A stretch of 64,000 nucleotides of DNA from Pseudomonas sp. IAC-BECa141 (GCF_020544405.1 NZ_CP065410.1:5394001-5458000), one strand, 5' to 3'. Counted from the stretch's first letter, positions 40,851-50,971 are shown. Translations and numbers: made by a program. The notes: a model not told the origin generated them from the letters alone.

Positions 40851-40865
40851 TGGCCCGACCTTTGC
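40851..40865 (+). promoter_or_regulatory. Sigma-54 promoter of exaC
   Basis: TGGCCCGACCTTTGC fits the -24/-12 consensus TGGCACG-N4-TTGC with one mismatch and correct spacing. Transcription would begin near 40877, some 50 bases before the exaC ATG. Confidence 0.8.
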
Positions 40866-40929
40866 TCTACGCTTATAGCAAGCGCTCATGCGCGTCTCTC
40901 TGATAAATACAACAGCCAAGGAGAACATC

Positions 40930-42450
40930 ATGCGTTACGCTCACCCCGGTACTGACGGCGCCAAAGTCTCGTTCAAGAGCAAGTACGGTAACTACATCGG
41001 CGGCGAGTTCGTCGCGCCTGTCAAAGGTCAGTACTTCACCAACACCTCGCCTGTTAATGGCCAACCGATTGCCGAATTCCCGCGTTCCACGGCCGAAGAC
41101 ATCGAAAAAGCCCTGGACGCCGCCCACGCTGCCGCCGATGCCTGGGGTTCCACTTCCGCCCAGGCACGTTCGCTGATCCTGCTGAAAATCGCCGACCGCA
41201 TCGAGCAGAACCTCGAAACCCTGGCGATCACCGAAACCTGGGACAACGGCAAAGCCATCCGCGAAACCCTCAACGCCGACATCCCGCTGGCGGCCGACCA
41301 TTTCCGCTATTTCGCCGGGTGCCTGCGCGCCCAGGAAGGCAGCGCCGCCGAGATCGATGGCAACACCGTGGCCTATCACATCCATGAACCACTGGGCGTG
41401 GTCGGCCAGATCATCCCGTGGAACTTCCCGATTCTGATGGCCGCGTGGAAACTCGCCCCGGCCCTCGCCGCCGGCAACTGCGTGGTACTCAAGCCTGCCG
41501 AGCAAACCCCGCTGGGCATCAGCGTGCTGCTGGAGCTGATCGGCGACCTGCTGCCGCCGGGCGTGCTGAACGTGGTGCAAGGGTTCGGCAAAGAAGCCGG
41601 CGAAGCCCTGGCCACCAGCAAGCGCATCGCCAAGATCGCCTTCACCGGCTCGACGCCGGTCGGCTCGCACATCATGAAATGCGCTGCCGAGAACATCATT
41701 CCGTCGACCGTTGAGCTGGGCGGCAAATCGCCGAACATCTTCTTCGAAGACATCATGCAGGCCGAGCCAAGCTTCATCGAAAAAGCCGCTGAAGGTCTGG
41801 TACTGGCGTTCTTCAACCAGGGCGAAGTCTGCACCTGCCCGTCCCGCGCACTGGTTCAGGAGTCGATCTATCCGCAGTTCATGGAAGCGGTGATGAAAAA
41901 GGTCAGCCAGATCAAACGGGGTGACCCACTCGACACCGACACCATGGTCGGCGCCCAGGCGTCCGAGCAGCAATTCGACAAGATCCTTTCGTACCTGGAA
42001 ATCGCCAAGGGCGAAGGGGCCGAACTGCTGACCGGCGGCAAGGTGGAAAAACTCGAAGGCAACCTGGCCTCCGGTTATTACATCCAGCCAACCCTGCTCA
42101 AGGGCACCAACAAAATGCGTGTGTTCCAGGAAGAAATCTTCGGCCCGGTGGTGAGCATCACCACCTTCAAGGACGAAGCCGAAGCCCTGGCAATTGCCAA
42201 CGACACCGAGTTCGGCCTGGGTGCCGGCCTCTGGACCCGCGACATCAACCGCGCTTATCGCGTGGGCCGCGCCATCAAGGCCGGTCGCGTGTGGACCAAC
42301 TGCTACCACCTGTACCCGGCGCATGCCGCGTTCGGCGGGTACAAGAAGTCCGGCGTCGGCCGTGAAACCCACAAGATGATGCTCGACCATTACCAACAGA
42401 CCAAAAACCTGCTGGTGAGCTACGACATCAACCCGCTGGGCTTCTTCTAA
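40930..42450 (+). CDS. exaC: NAD-dependent acetaldehyde dehydrogenase
   Basis: Oxidises acetaldehyde to acetate; here it would consume acetaldehyde released from ethanolamine. 506 aa ALDH with [35 protein letters not shown], catalytic Glu in VELGGKSPN and Cys in [16 protein letters not shown] at 40930 follows AAGGAGAAC; an upstream in-frame ATG at 40888 is rejected. Confidence 0.95.
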   Translation: MRYAHPGTDGAKVSFKSKYGNYIGGEFVAPVKGQYFTNTSPVNGQPIAEFPRSTAEDIEKALDAAHAAADAWGSTSAQARSLILLKIADRIEQNLETLAITETWDNGKAIRETLNADIPLAADHFRYFAGCLRAQEGSAAEIDGNTVAYHIHEPLGVVGQIIPWNFPILMAAWKLAPALAAGNCVVLKPAEQTPLGISVLLELIGDLLPPGVLNVVQGFGKEAGEALATSKRIAKIAFTGSTPVGSHIMKCAAENIIPSTVELGGKSPNIFFEDIMQAEPSFIEKAAEGLVLAFFNQGEVCTCPSRALVQESIYPQFMEAVMKKVSQIKRGDPLDTDTMVGAQASEQQFDKILSYLEIAKGEGAELLTGGKVEKLEGNLASGYYIQPTLLKGTNKMRVFQEEIFGPVVSITTFKDEAEALAIANDTEFGLGAGLWTRDINRAYRVGRAIKAGRVWTNCYHLYPAHAAFGGYKKSGVGRETHKMMLDHYQQTKNLLVSYDINPLGFF

Positions 42451-42456
42451 AACCTC

Positions 42457-42486
42457 GGGGCAATACAGGGAGTCCTGTGTTGCCCT
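42457..42486 (+). terminator. Terminator-like hairpin after exaC
   Basis: GGGCAATACAGG pairs with CCTGTGTTGCCC (with one mismatch) and is followed by TTT; begins 6 bases after the exaC stop. Confidence 0.65.
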
Positions 42487-42493
42487 TTAACTG

Positions 42494-42580
42494 GCCATCG
42501 CTGGCAAGCCAGCTCCCACAGGTTTTGGTGCTGCTGGGGCTTGCGCAGATCCTGGTGGGAACCGGCTTGCCGGCGATAGC
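42494..42580. repeat. REP pair downstream of exaC
   Basis: ATCGCTGGCAAGCCAGCTCC (from 42498) and the inverted relative GGAACCGGCTTGCCGGCGAT (42558-42577) are REP-type sequences in head-to-head arrangement. Confidence 0.8.
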
Positions 42581-42616
42581 GTCCTGACTGACACACCCCA
42601 AATGGCCTGGCCGCTC

Positions 42617-42631
42617 TGGCACGGGCCTTGC
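42617..42631 (+). promoter_or_regulatory. Sigma-54 promoter of the eat-eutBC operon
   Basis: TGGCACGGGCCTTGC is a perfect match to TGGCACG-N4-TTGC. The predicted start is near 42643, about 105 bases before the permease ATG. Confidence 0.9.
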
Positions 42632-42747
42632 GTACCTGTCATTCAGGATTTGCATGAACACTGCCGCTGCGTGAACAGCATCCACCCACTCAACCGCTGC
42701 ACCTGAAAGTCCAACAGATCGAACAATAAAAAAGACAGAGAGGACTT

Positions 42748-44118
42748 ATGACTTCCACCACACAGCTCAAACCCACACTCGGCACCCTGCACCTCTGGGG
42801 CATTGCCGTCGGCCTGGTGATTTCCGGCGAATACTTCGGCTGGAGTTATGGCTGGGGCACGGCGGGAACCCTGGGTTTTCTGGTCACGGCCCTGATGGTC
42901 GCGACCATGTATACCTGCTTCATCTTCAGTTTCACCGAACTGACCACCGCGATTCCCCATGCAGGCGGGCCGTTTGCCTACAGCCGCCGGGCGTTCGGCG
43001 AGAAAGGCGGATTGATCGCCGGGATCGCCACCCTGATCGAATTCGTGTTCGCCCCGCCGGCCATCGCCATGGCCATCGGCGCGTATCTGAATGTGCAATA
43101 TCCGGGGCTCGACCCCAAACTCGCGGCAGTCGGTGCGTATTTCGTGTTCATGACGTTGAACATCCTTGGCGTCAGCATCGCTGCGACTTTCGAGCTGGTG
43201 GTTACCGTGCTCGCCGTCGCCGAACTGCTGGTGTTCATGGGCGTGGTGGCACCGGGCTTCAGCTTCAGCAACTTCGTGCTGAATGGCTGGTCGGGTGCCA
43301 ATGAGTTCACAATGGGCTCGATTCCGGGCATTTTCGCGGCGATTCCCTTCGCGATCTGGTTCTTCCTTGCCATCGAAGGCGCGGCCATGGCGGCCGAGGA
43401 AGCCAAGGACCCGAAACGCACGATTCCACGGGCCTACGTCAGCGGCATCCTGACCCTGGTGTTCCTGGCAATCGGCGTGATGGTGATGGCCGGCGGCGTC
43501 GGCGACTGGCGCCAGTTGTCGAACATCAACGACCCGCTGCCGCAGGCGATGAAAGCGGTAGTCGGCAACAATTCGACCTGGATGCACATGCTGGTGTGGA
43601 TCGGTCTGTTCGGGCTGGTGGCGAGTTTCCACGGGATCATCCTCGGCTACTCGCGGCAGTTCTTCGCCCTGGCCCGGGCCGGTTACCTGCCGAAAGGCCT
43701 GGCGAAACTCTCGCGTTTCCAGACCCCGCACCGGGCGATCCTGGCCGGCGGCGTGGTCGGCATCGCGGCGATCTACAGCGACGGACTGGTCAATCTGCAA
43801 GGCATGACCCTGACGGCGGCGATGATCACCATGTCGGTGTTCGGCGCCATCATGATGTACATCATCAGCATGCTCAGCCTGTTCAAACTGCGCAAAACCG
43901 AGCCGAATCTGGAGCGCACCTTCCGCGCGCCGGGCTATCCGGTGGTGCCGGCCATCGCGCTGTTCCTGGCGCTGGTGTGCCTGGTGGCCATGGCCTGGTT
44001 CAACACGCTGATCGGCTGTGTATTCCTCGGTTTCATGGCCGCCGGTTACCTGTATTTCCAGCTGACCGCCAAACAACGCTCCGAAGCACCGGCAGACGCT
44101 ATGCTCGAAAGTGTCTGA
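42748..44118 (+). CDS. eat: Ethanolamine permease (APC superfamily)
   Basis: 456 aa, about 12 membrane segments, with the family N-terminus LHLWGIAVGLVISGEYFGWSYG and the amino-acid-permease motif ALARAGYLPKGLAKLSRFQTPH. It imports ethanolamine and is followed by eutB and eutC. ATG at 42748 follows AGAGAGGAC. Confidence 0.93.
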   Translation: MTSTTQLKPTLGTLHLWGIAVGLVISGEYFGWSYGWGTAGTLGFLVTALMVATMYTCFIFSFTELTTAIPHAGGPFAYSRRAFGEKGGLIAGIATLIEFVFAPPAIAMAIGAYLNVQYPGLDPKLAAVGAYFVFMTLNILGVSIAATFELVVTVLAVAELLVFMGVVAPGFSFSNFVLNGWSGANEFTMGSIPGIFAAIPFAIWFFLAIEGAAMAAEEAKDPKRTIPRAYVSGILTLVFLAIGVMVMAGGVGDWRQLSNINDPLPQAMKAVVGNNSTWMHMLVWIGLFGLVASFHGIILGYSRQFFALARAGYLPKGLAKLSRFQTPHRAILAGGVVGIAAIYSDGLVNLQGMTLTAAMITMSVFGAIMMYIISMLSLFKLRKTEPNLERTFRAPGYPVVPAIALFLALVCLVAMAWFNTLIGCVFLGFMAAGYLYFQLTAKQRSEAPADAMLESV

Positions 44119-44198
44119 ACGTTATCCGGATTGCACCGGCACCGGGCCTCAGGCTCGGTGCCTGCACTAAAAGCATTCATTCAGGAGGAACGCGCCCA

Positions 44199-45593
44199 AT
44201 GGCCGCATTTGCCCATACCGTCGGCGCCCAGACCTACCGCTTCGACAGCCTCAAGGACGTGATGGCCAAGGCCAGTCCGGCACGTTCCGGGGATTTCCTG
44301 GCCGGCGTCGCCGCGCTCAACGATGGCGAGCGAGTGGCCGCGCAAATGGCGCTGGCCGACATCCCGCTCACGCATTTCCTGCAGGAAGCGCTGATTCCCT
44401 ACGAAGCCGATGAAGTCACCCGGCTGATCATCGACGGCCATGACAAACAGGCCTTCGCGGTTGTCAGCCATCTAACGGTTGGCGGCTTTCGCGACTGGCT
44501 GTTGAGCGAGGCGGCCGACGAGTCCGGCCTGCGTGCTCTGGCCCCCGGCCTGACACCGGAAATGGTCGCCGCCGTGTCGAAGATCATGCGCGTGCAGGAT
44601 CTGGTACTGGTGGCGCAGAAGATCCGCGTCGTCACCAAATTTCGCGGAACCCTCGGCCTGCGTGGAAGGTTATCCACAAGGCTGCAACCCAATCACCCGA
44701 CCGATGAACCGTCCGGCATCGCGGCGAGCATTCTCGACGGGCTGCTGTACGGCAACGGCGACGCCATGATCGGCATCAACCCGGCCACCGACAGCATCGC
44801 CTCGATCTGCGCGATGCTGGAAATGCTCGACGCGATCATCCAGCGCTACGACATTCCGACCCAGGCCTGTGTGCTGACCCACGTCACCACTTCTATAGAA
44901 GCGATCAACCGTGGCGTGCCGCTGGATCTGGTGTTTCAGTCGATTGCCGGCACCGAAGCGGCCAACGCCAGTTTCGGCATCAACCTGAACATTTTGCGAG
45001 AAGGTTATGAAGCGGGCCTGAGCCTCAATCGAGGCACCCTCGGGCAGAACCTGATGTATTTCGAGACCGGTCAGGGCAGCGCGCTGTCGGCCAACGCCCA
45101 CCACGGCGTCGATCAGCAGACCTGCGAGACAAGGGCCTACGCCGTGGCGCGCCATTTCAAGCCGTTCCTGGTGAACACCGTTGTAGGATTTATCGGCCCG
45201 GAATACCTCTACAACGGCAAACAGATCATCCGCGCCGGCCTCGAAGACCATTTCTGCGGCAAGTTGCTCGGTGTGCCGATGGGCTGCGATATCTGCTACA
45301 CCAACCACGCCGAAGCCGACCAGGACGACATGGACACCCTGCTGACCCTGCTGGGCGTGGCCGGGATCAACTTCATCATGGGCATTCCCGGCTCCGACGA
45401 CATTATGCTCAACTACCAGACCACTTCGTTCCACGACGCGCTCTACGCGCGTCAGACCCTGGGCCTGAAGCCGGCACCGGAGTTCGAGCAGTGGCTGGCG
45501 AACATGGGCATCTTCACCCAGGCGGACGGCAAGGTCCGCTTCGGCAACAACCTGCCGCCGGCTTTCCGCCAGGCCTTGGCGCAACTGGGATGA
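44199..45593 (+). CDS. eutB: Ethanolamine ammonia-lyase large subunit
   Basis: Coenzyme-B12-dependent lyase making acetaldehyde and ammonia from ethanolamine. 464 aa, with [36 protein letters not shown] and [21 protein letters not shown], the EutB signature. Strong AGGAGGAA at 44183-44190. The frame is open far upstream through eat, but that is a shadow. Confidence 0.97.
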   Translation: MAAFAHTVGAQTYRFDSLKDVMAKASPARSGDFLAGVAALNDGERVAAQMALADIPLTHFLQEALIPYEADEVTRLIIDGHDKQAFAVVSHLTVGGFRDWLLSEAADESGLRALAPGLTPEMVAAVSKIMRVQDLVLVAQKIRVVTKFRGTLGLRGRLSTRLQPNHPTDEPSGIAASILDGLLYGNGDAMIGINPATDSIASICAMLEMLDAIIQRYDIPTQACVLTHVTTSIEAINRGVPLDLVFQSIAGTEAANASFGINLNILREGYEAGLSLNRGTLGQNLMYFETGQGSALSANAHHGVDQQTCETRAYAVARHFKPFLVNTVVGFIGPEYLYNGKQIIRAGLEDHFCGKLLGVPMGCDICYTNHAEADQDDMDTLLTLLGVAGINFIMGIPGSDDIMLNYQTTSFHDALYARQTLGLKPAPEFEQWLANMGIFTQADGKVRFGNNLPPAFRQALAQLG

Positions 45594-46423
45594 GTCAGAT
45601 GGAAAAACCGCCCGTCGATCCGCAAAACCCGTGGCTGGAGCTGCGTCGTCTGACCCCGGCGCGCATCGCCCTCGGTCGCACCGGCACCAGCATGCCGACC
45701 CGCGCACAACTGGATTTCCAATATGCCCACGCGCAGGCCCGGGACGCAGTGCATTTGCCGTTCGATCATGCCGGGCTCAGCGCCCAACTGGCTGAACGCC
45801 GGCGCGAAAGTCTGCTGCTGCACAGCGCGGCGGTGGATCGCAACAGCTACCTGCAACGCCCGGATCTGGGGCGCAAATTGAGCGATCAATCCGCCCAGAC
45901 CCTGCGCGACTACGCCCAGACGCATCCGGGCGGTGTAGATCTGGTAATCGTTGTGGCGGACGGTCTCTCGGCGCTGGCGGTGCATCGGCATACCCTGCCG
46001 TTCCTGACCCGACTGGAGGAACAAATGAGCGCCGATCAATGGTCGACCGCGCCGGTGGTGCTGGTGGAACAAGGGCGGGTGGCGATTGGCGATGAAATCG
46101 GCCAATTGCTGGGCGCCAAAATGGTCGTGATGCTGATCGGAGAGCGTCCGGGCCTCAGTTCGCCGGACAGCCTGGGTTTATATTTCACCTACAATCCAAA
46201 GGTCGGTCTCACGGATGCTTACCGCAATTGCATCTCCAACGTGCGGCTGGAAGGGCTCAGCTACGGCATGGCGGCGCATCGCCTGCTGTACCTGATGCGC
46301 GAAGCCTGTCGGCGACAGCTGTCGGGCGTCAATCTGAAGGACGAGGCGCAGGTTCAGACGCTGGAATCGGAAGCCGGTGCAGACATGAAGAGTAATTTCC
46401 TGCTCGATCCGCCCCCAGCCTGA
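45590..46423 (+). CDS. eutC: Ethanolamine ammonia-lyase small subunit
   Basis: 277 aa small subunit, with [33 protein letters not shown] split over the N-terminus and RPDLGRKL and [13 protein letters not shown], typical of EutC. The ATG at 45590 overlaps the eutB stop by 4 bases (ATGA); the ATG at 45599 is the alternative start. There is no microcompartment gene, so ethanolamine is degraded without a metabolosome. Confidence 0.95.
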   Translation: MSQMEKPPVDPQNPWLELRRLTPARIALGRTGTSMPTRAQLDFQYAHAQARDAVHLPFDHAGLSAQLAERRRESLLLHSAAVDRNSYLQRPDLGRKLSDQSAQTLRDYAQTHPGGVDLVIVVADGLSALAVHRHTLPFLTRLEEQMSADQWSTAPVVLVEQGRVAIGDEIGQLLGAKMVVMLIGERPGLSSPDSLGLYFTYNPKVGLTDAYRNCISNVRLEGLSYGMAAHRLLYLMREACRRQLSGVNLKDEAQVQTLESEAGADMKSNFLLDPPPA

Positions 46424-46539
46424 ACCGTTTCCGCATTGCCTTTCTGCGCAGGTTTGAGGCAGGATCGATGCACGGCCGCCCGGGTTTCCCATCGCCGTCA
46501 GAGCACGTGAAGACAGCCACTTGAAGGACGAGACCTACC

Positions 46540-47001
46540 ATGCGGATTATCCAAGCGACCCTCGAACACCTGGATTTGCTGACCCCGTTGTTCGTTAAGT
46601 ACCGCGAGTTTTACGGCTCCCTGCCCTATCCGGACTCGTCCCGGGCGTTTCTCGAAAAGCGCCTGCGACGCAAGGAATCGGTGATCTACCTGGCGCTGGC
46701 CGATGACGACGACAAGAAACTCATGGGTTTCTGCCAGCTCTATCCGAGCTTTTCCTCCCTGTCGCTCAAGCGCGTGTGGATCCTCAACGACATCTACGTC
46801 GCCGAAGACGCCCGCCGCCAACTGGTGGCCGACAACCTGATCCGCACCGCAAAGAAAATGGCCAAGGAAACCCAGGCTGTGCGCATGCGCGTCTCCACCA
46901 GTGCCGACAACGAAGTCGCGCAGAAAACCTACGAATCCATCGGGTTCAAGGAAGACACCGAGTTCAAGAACTACGTGCTGCCGATCAGCGACGAGCTCTG
47001 A
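46540..47001 (+). CDS. GNAT-family N-acetyltransferase
   Basis: 153 aa single-domain acetyltransferase; the acetyl-CoA-binding strand-helix region is VWILNDIYVAEDARRQLVADNLIRTA, where the usual QxxGxG/A loop is altered, and the C-terminal NEVAQKTYESIGFKEDTEF matches the family end. Substrate unknown. Confidence 0.9.
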   Translation: MRIIQATLEHLDLLTPLFVKYREFYGSLPYPDSSRAFLEKRLRRKESVIYLALADDDDKKLMGFCQLYPSFSSLSLKRVWILNDIYVAEDARRQLVADNLIRTAKKMAKETQAVRMRVSTSADNEVAQKTYESIGFKEDTEFKNYVLPISDEL

Positions 47002-47016
47002 TCGCCGGGCGTACGG

Positions 47017-47042
47017 CGGGGAGGAAGCGAACGCCCTCCCCG
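47017..47042 (+). terminator. Hairpin after the GNAT gene
   Basis: CGGGGAGG / CCTCCCCG 8-bp stem with a 10-base loop, 15 bases after the stop. No T-run. Confidence 0.45.
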
Positions 47043-47120
47043 GAATAAATTCCAACCCGACATTTGTTCACACCGACATTCCCCGCTACAAAACCAACAC
47101 GCTTTTCACCCCTCAGCCCG

Positions 47121-47126
47121 TATAAT
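47121..47126 (+). promoter_or_regulatory. Candidate -10 box upstream of dedA-like gene
   Basis: A perfect TATAAT about 100 bases before the ATG at 47229. No good -35 element at 16-18 bases. Confidence 0.35.
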
Positions 47127-47228
47127 CCCGATCTTTCCGGCTTGTAAGAAAAACTACACCCGCTTGTAGGCTTACACGAAGTCATCCGCACAGGCTTGCC
47201 GAGTCAGGCCATCACCACAGGTGCCTCC

Positions 47229-47879
47229 ATGGATTTCAACCCGCTCGACCTTATCCTGCATCTCGACGTTTACCTCGACCTGCTGGTGAATAATTACGGG
47301 CCATGGATCTACGCCATCCTGTTTCTGGTGATCTTCTGCGAGACCGGTCTGGTGGTGATGCCATTCCTGCCGGGTGATTCCCTGTTGTTCATCGCCGGTG
47401 CCGTGGCTGCGGGTGGTGGCATGGACCCGGTGTTGCTGGCGGGGCTGCTGATGCTCGCGGCGATCCTGGGCGACAGCACCAACTACGTGATCGGACGAAC
47501 GGCGGGCGAAAAGCTGTTCAGCAATCCGAACTCGAAGATCTTCCGCCGCGATTACCTGCAACAGACCCACGATTTCTACGACAAGCACGGCGGCAAAACC
47601 GTGACCCTGGCGCGCTTCCTGCCGATCATCCGCACCTTTGCACCGTTCGTTGCCGGTGTCGCGAAAATGCCTTACCCGCGTTTCTTCGGTTTCAGCGTAT
47701 TCGGCACCGTCCTGTGGGTCGGCGGTCTGGTCACGCTCGGTTACTTCTTCGGCAACGTGCCGTTCATCAAGAAGAACCTGTCGCTGCTGGTGGTCGGCAT
47801 CATCCTGCTGTCGCTGGTACCGATGATCATCGGCGTGATTCGCAGCCGTTTCGGCGGCGCCAAAGCCCAATCGCACTAA
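47229..47879 (+). CDS. DedA-family membrane protein
   Basis: 216 aa with the DedA motifs FLPGDSLLFIAGAVAAGGG (E/F-x-x-x-P-G-D), GDSTNYVIGRTAG and RFLPIIRTFAPFVAGVAKMPY. Members act in lipid-carrier or phospholipid flipping and are needed for envelope integrity. The ATG at 47229 removes an 11-residue upstream extension. Followed at 4 bases by mtfA. Confidence 0.94.
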   Translation: MDFNPLDLILHLDVYLDLLVNNYGPWIYAILFLVIFCETGLVVMPFLPGDSLLFIAGAVAAGGGMDPVLLAGLLMLAAILGDSTNYVIGRTAGEKLFSNPNSKIFRRDYLQQTHDFYDKHGGKTVTLARFLPIIRTFAPFVAGVAKMPYPRFFGFSVFGTVLWVGGLVTLGYFFGNVPFIKKNLSLLVVGIILLSLVPMIIGVIRSRFGGAKAQSH

Positions 47880-47883
47880 GCCG

Positions 47884-48696
47884 ATGTGGTCGCTGAGCGC
47901 CTGGCGCCGCCGGCGCATTCTGGCCAAGCACCCGATTGCCGACGATATGTGGCAGCGGGTGCGTCATCACCTGAGCTTTCTCGATGGCATCACTGCCGCG
48001 CAAGACCAGTGGCTGCGCGAAGCCAGCGTGCTGTTCCTCGAAGACAAACACCTGACCGCCCTGCCCGGCGTCGAACTGCATCAGGAACAGCGCCTGCTGC
48101 TCGCCGCCCAGGCCCAATTGCCGCTTTTGCATCTCGGCGACCTGAACTGGTATCGGGGTTTCCACGAGATCGTCCTCTACCCCGACGACTTCCTCAGCCC
48201 CCAACGCCATCGCGATGCCAGCGGCGTCGAGCATGAATGGGACGGCGAACACAGCGGCGAGGCGTGGCAACAAGGGCCAATCATCCTCGCCTGGCCCGGC
48301 GTGATGGCCAGTGGTGGCTGGGAAGGCTACAACCTGGTGATCCACGAACTCGCACACAAACTCGACATGCTCAACGGCGACGCCAACGGCCTGCCACCGC
48401 TGCACGCCGATATGCGGGTCAGCGACTGGGCCGAGGTGATGCAGACGGCATACGACGACCTCAATCGCCAGCTCGACCGCAACCCCGATGCCGAAACCGC
48501 CATCGACCCGTATGCCGCCGAGAACCCGGCCGAATTCTTCGCCGTCACCAGCGAGTACTTCTTCAGCGCTCCGGATCTGCTGCACGAGGCTTATCCACGG
48601 GTGTATGCGCAGTTGCGCCTTTTCTACCGCCAGGATCCGTTGGCCCGCCTGAAGCAACTTCAGGCCACCGACCCGGTCTATCAGGCTCACGAGTAA
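47884..48696 (+). CDS. mtfA: Zinc-dependent peptidase MtfA
   Basis: 270 aa M90-type metallopeptidase. The zinc motif HELAHKLD (His154, Glu155, His158) and the downstream Glu-rich helix ENPAEFFAVTSEYFF fit MtfA. In E. coli MtfA binds the sugar regulator Mlc and has aminopeptidase activity. The start follows the dedA gene closely, suggesting co-transcription. Confidence 0.92.
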   Translation: MWSLSAWRRRRILAKHPIADDMWQRVRHHLSFLDGITAAQDQWLREASVLFLEDKHLTALPGVELHQEQRLLLAAQAQLPLLHLGDLNWYRGFHEIVLYPDDFLSPQRHRDASGVEHEWDGEHSGEAWQQGPIILAWPGVMASGGWEGYNLVIHELAHKLDMLNGDANGLPPLHADMRVSDWAEVMQTAYDDLNRQLDRNPDAETAIDPYAAENPAEFFAVTSEYFFSAPDLLHEAYPRVYAQLRLFYRQDPLARLKQLQATDPVYQAHE

Positions 48697-48742
48697 AGGT
48701 CTGCACGACTTCCGGTACGTGGCGTCCACGGCAGAATATGCC

Positions 48743-48748
48743 TATAAT
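48743..48748 (+). promoter_or_regulatory. Candidate -10 box of ppa
   Basis: TATAAT about 60 bases before the ppa start; no convincing -35 element. Confidence 0.35.
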
Positions 48749-48810
48749 CGCCGCCACTTTTTGGTCAATCCGGCCAAGTGTTTTTGGTCAACTAACGGGG
48801 GCAACGCCCA

Positions 48811-49338
48811 ATGAGCTACAGCAAGATTCCGGCTGGCAAAGACCTGCCGAACGACATCTACGTCGCGATCGAGATCCCGGCCAACCACGCGCCGATCAAA
48901 TACGAAATCGACAAAGACAGCGATTGCCTGTTCGTTGACCGTTTCATGGCCACCCCGATGTTCTACCCGGCCAACTACGGTTACATCCCGAACACCCTGG
49001 CTGACGACGGTGATCCCCTCGACGTACTGGTCGTAACCCCTTACCCGGTTGCTCCAGGTTCGGTGATCCGCGCCCGTCCGGTCGGCATCCTGAACATGAC
49101 CGACGACGGCGGCGGCGATGCCAAAGTCATCGCAGTTCCGCATGACAAGCTGTCCCAGCTGTACGTGGACGTGAAGGAATACACCGACCTGCCAGCCCTG
49201 CTGATCCAGCAGATCGAGCACTTCTTCGCGAACTACAAAGATCTCGAAAAAGGCAAATGGGTGAAAATCGAAGGCTGGGACGGTGCAGACGCCGCCCGCG
49301 CCGCGATCACCAAGTCGGTTGCTGCCTACAAAGGCTAA
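48811..49338 (+). CDS. ppa: Inorganic pyrophosphatase
   Basis: 175 aa family I PPase that hydrolyses pyrophosphate. The signature [10 protein letters not shown] with its three Asp, [14 protein letters not shown] and KVIAVPHDK are all present. The start is at ATG 48811; upstream GGGGGCAACG is a plausible ribosome-binding site. Confidence 0.98.
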   Translation: MSYSKIPAGKDLPNDIYVAIEIPANHAPIKYEIDKDSDCLFVDRFMATPMFYPANYGYIPNTLADDGDPLDVLVVTPYPVAPGSVIRARPVGILNMTDDGGGDAKVIAVPHDKLSQLYVDVKEYTDLPALLIQQIEHFFANYKDLEKGKWVKIEGWDGADAARAAITKSVAAYKG

Positions 49339-49365
49339 GCCTCGCGACCTGCGACACGCTTGAAG

Positions 49366-49392
49366 AAAACCCCGGTTGATCCGGGGTTTTTT
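49366..49392 (+). terminator. Terminator after ppa
   Basis: AACCCCGG / CCGGGGTT stem, TTGAT loop, TTTT tail. Confidence 0.92.
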
Positions 49393-49506
49393 GTGCCTGG
49401 CCGCCCAGGGCTTAAACAGCTTGTTTATAGCAGCCTACAGAAAAGTTTTAGTGTGTGTAATTTCCCACAAGGACGCCTTACATCCCGTCGCAAAATTTGC
49501 CCTGAT

Positions 49507-49529
49507 TTTGAACGCAAGGTTTATTCAAA
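49507..49529. promoter_or_regulatory. Candidate operator before the S24 repressor gene
   Basis: TTTGAA (49507-49512) and TTCAAA (49524-49529) are inverted repeats 11 bases apart, 30 bases before the start codon. It may be an autoregulatory site; weak evidence. Confidence 0.3.
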
Positions 49530-49559
49530 CCGCTCTAGGCCGGTCGTAGACTCGCGTTT

Positions 49560-50300
49560 ATGAGAAAGAACACTAGCGGTCCAAGATTCAAGGCACTCCT
49601 GGAAGCTGCGAACATCACCACCACGGGATTCGCAAAGTTCTGGGGCACGGAAGCCCAAAACGTTCATAACTGGTACACCCGGGGCGTACCCGCGTACCGC
49701 CTGGAAGAGGTCGCACGCCTGCTGTCCGTCAACAGCCAATGGCTGAAGACCGGCGAAGGCCCGAAAGAGGCCCCGCACCTGCATACGGACTCGGGCGACA
49801 TCCTCGATGCCCATGCCATTCGCGGCGTCTACACGGTGCTCGAAACCAACGACATCGAATTGCCGCTCTACAAGGAAGCCCCCACTGCCCCTGGCTCCGA
49901 CAAGACCCACGTCATCAAAGACCCGGACCAAACCATCCGCCTGCCCCGCAGCCACCTCGAAGCCCTGGAAATCCGCCACTCCGACGCCATCTGCACCCAC
50001 ATGATCGGCAACAGCATGGCCGAGAAAATCGAAGACGGCTCCACCCTCGCCATCGACCGCGGCCTCACCCAGGTGGTGGACGGCGAAATCTACGCCATCG
50101 AGCACGACGGCATGCTGCGCATCAAATACCTGCACCGCATGCCCGGCAACGCCCTGCGCCTGCGCAGCCACAACAGCGCCGAATACCCGGACGAGATCTT
50201 CAGGGCTGCGCAGATCGAAGAGCAGAGGATTCATGTATTGGGGTGGGTGTTCTGGTGGTCGACGCTGGGCAAGCGGCGACCGGTGGTGCCGTTTCTCTGA
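49560..50300 (+). CDS. S24/LexA-like repressor with N-terminal HTH
   Basis: 246 aa. N-terminal helix-turn-helix (FAKFWGTEAQNVHNWYTRGVP) of phage CI/XRE type, then an S24 domain with catalytic Ser152 in MIGNSMAEKIEDGSTLAID and Lys189 in MLRIKYLHR. I do not see a clear Ala-Gly cleavage site between the domains, so it may not self-cleave. There is no Shine-Dalgarno sequence before ATG 49560, so translation may be leaderless or start elsewhere. No prophage genes follow. Role likely a stress-linked repressor; target unknown. Confidence 0.85.
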   Translation: MRKNTSGPRFKALLEAANITTTGFAKFWGTEAQNVHNWYTRGVPAYRLEEVARLLSVNSQWLKTGEGPKEAPHLHTDSGDILDAHAIRGVYTVLETNDIELPLYKEAPTAPGSDKTHVIKDPDQTIRLPRSHLEALEIRHSDAICTHMIGNSMAEKIEDGSTLAIDRGLTQVVDGEIYAIEHDGMLRIKYLHRMPGNALRLRSHNSAEYPDEIFRAAQIEEQRIHVLGWVFWWSTLGKRRPVVPFL

Positions 50301-50590
50301 CCCTCTGTCACTCCCGGCCCTTGGCTAGCCTGCAAAGAGGCCCGGCTACACGGTACAAATCCCCGCGTCCTGCCGCAGAAATCGCTCTAATCCGCACTTG
50401 AGACTGGGAATCCCCAACAAAACTCAGTATCCTGCGCCCCACATTCGCGCATCGACCCGCCAAGCGGCCCAGATGACGCCTGACGCGGCAGACCACTGTC
50501 TGACCAAGTCCCACAGCCGGACGCAAGATCCGGATGTACGTTTTGAAGGCTGGCGCGGTTTACCAAAAATAAACCAAGCCAGTCCCCGAG

Positions 50591-50614
50591 AAGCCGGCCA
50601 CAAGCCGGCTTTTT
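50591..50614 (+). terminator. Terminator in the gap after the S24 repressor gene
   Basis: AAGCCGGC / GCCGGCTT stem, CACAA loop, followed by TTT. About 290 bases after the repressor stop. Confidence 0.8.
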
Positions 50615-50668
50615 AATGCCCGCAAGAAAACCAAATCTAATGCCCCAATATCTTCCTTGCTACCGTAA

Positions 50669-50869
50669 TGGCAAAACTCATTACGGTGCTCCATCACGGA
50701 CTCCTCAAAAATCCATAATGATGACTGTCAGAAGCCGCAACTCTCAGATAGGGATCAGTTACTGATCAAAGCCCAGTTACGCTGCAAGGAGGATGTGGCG
50801 CTTATCGCCGCAGTCCACGAACGTCTTGTCGCTCCTCAGCGAGTCAAGATAAGCCTGGATGAGTTGTAA
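50669..50869 (+). pseudogene. Possible antitoxin gene remnant
   Basis: Open frame with no suitable ATG, whose last 36 residues (LLIKAQLRCKEDVALIAAVH and then HERLVAPQRVKISLDEL) look like the C-terminal toxin-binding part of a small antitoxin. A separate frame (MAKLITVLHHGLLKNP, ATG at 50668) may be the original N-terminus, giving a frameshifted gene. No toxin partner remains. Confidence 0.3.
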
Positions 50870-50971
50870 CGTCGAATCCAGCCAAGCCGTAGTTTCGCGA
50901 GAATTGGTACCGCAATCGGGCAATAAGCTGCTGCCCAATTCAACTGTGCAACAGCCCGTTGCACAATCCCC

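Larger units (their letters stand above)
50301..50971. other. 670-base gap with terminator and a possible antitoxin remnant
   Basis: No intact gene is supported. It holds the AAGCCGGC hairpin terminator (50591-50614) and a reading frame (50669-50869) that lacks a good start and ends HERLVAPQRVKISLDEL, like the C-terminus of Phd/StbD-type antitoxins. Confidence 0.5.

Noticed and set aside
43596..44198. Upstream extension of eutB frame through the permease gene
   Set aside because: Shadow of eat; the strong ribosome-binding site at 44183 sets the eutB start.
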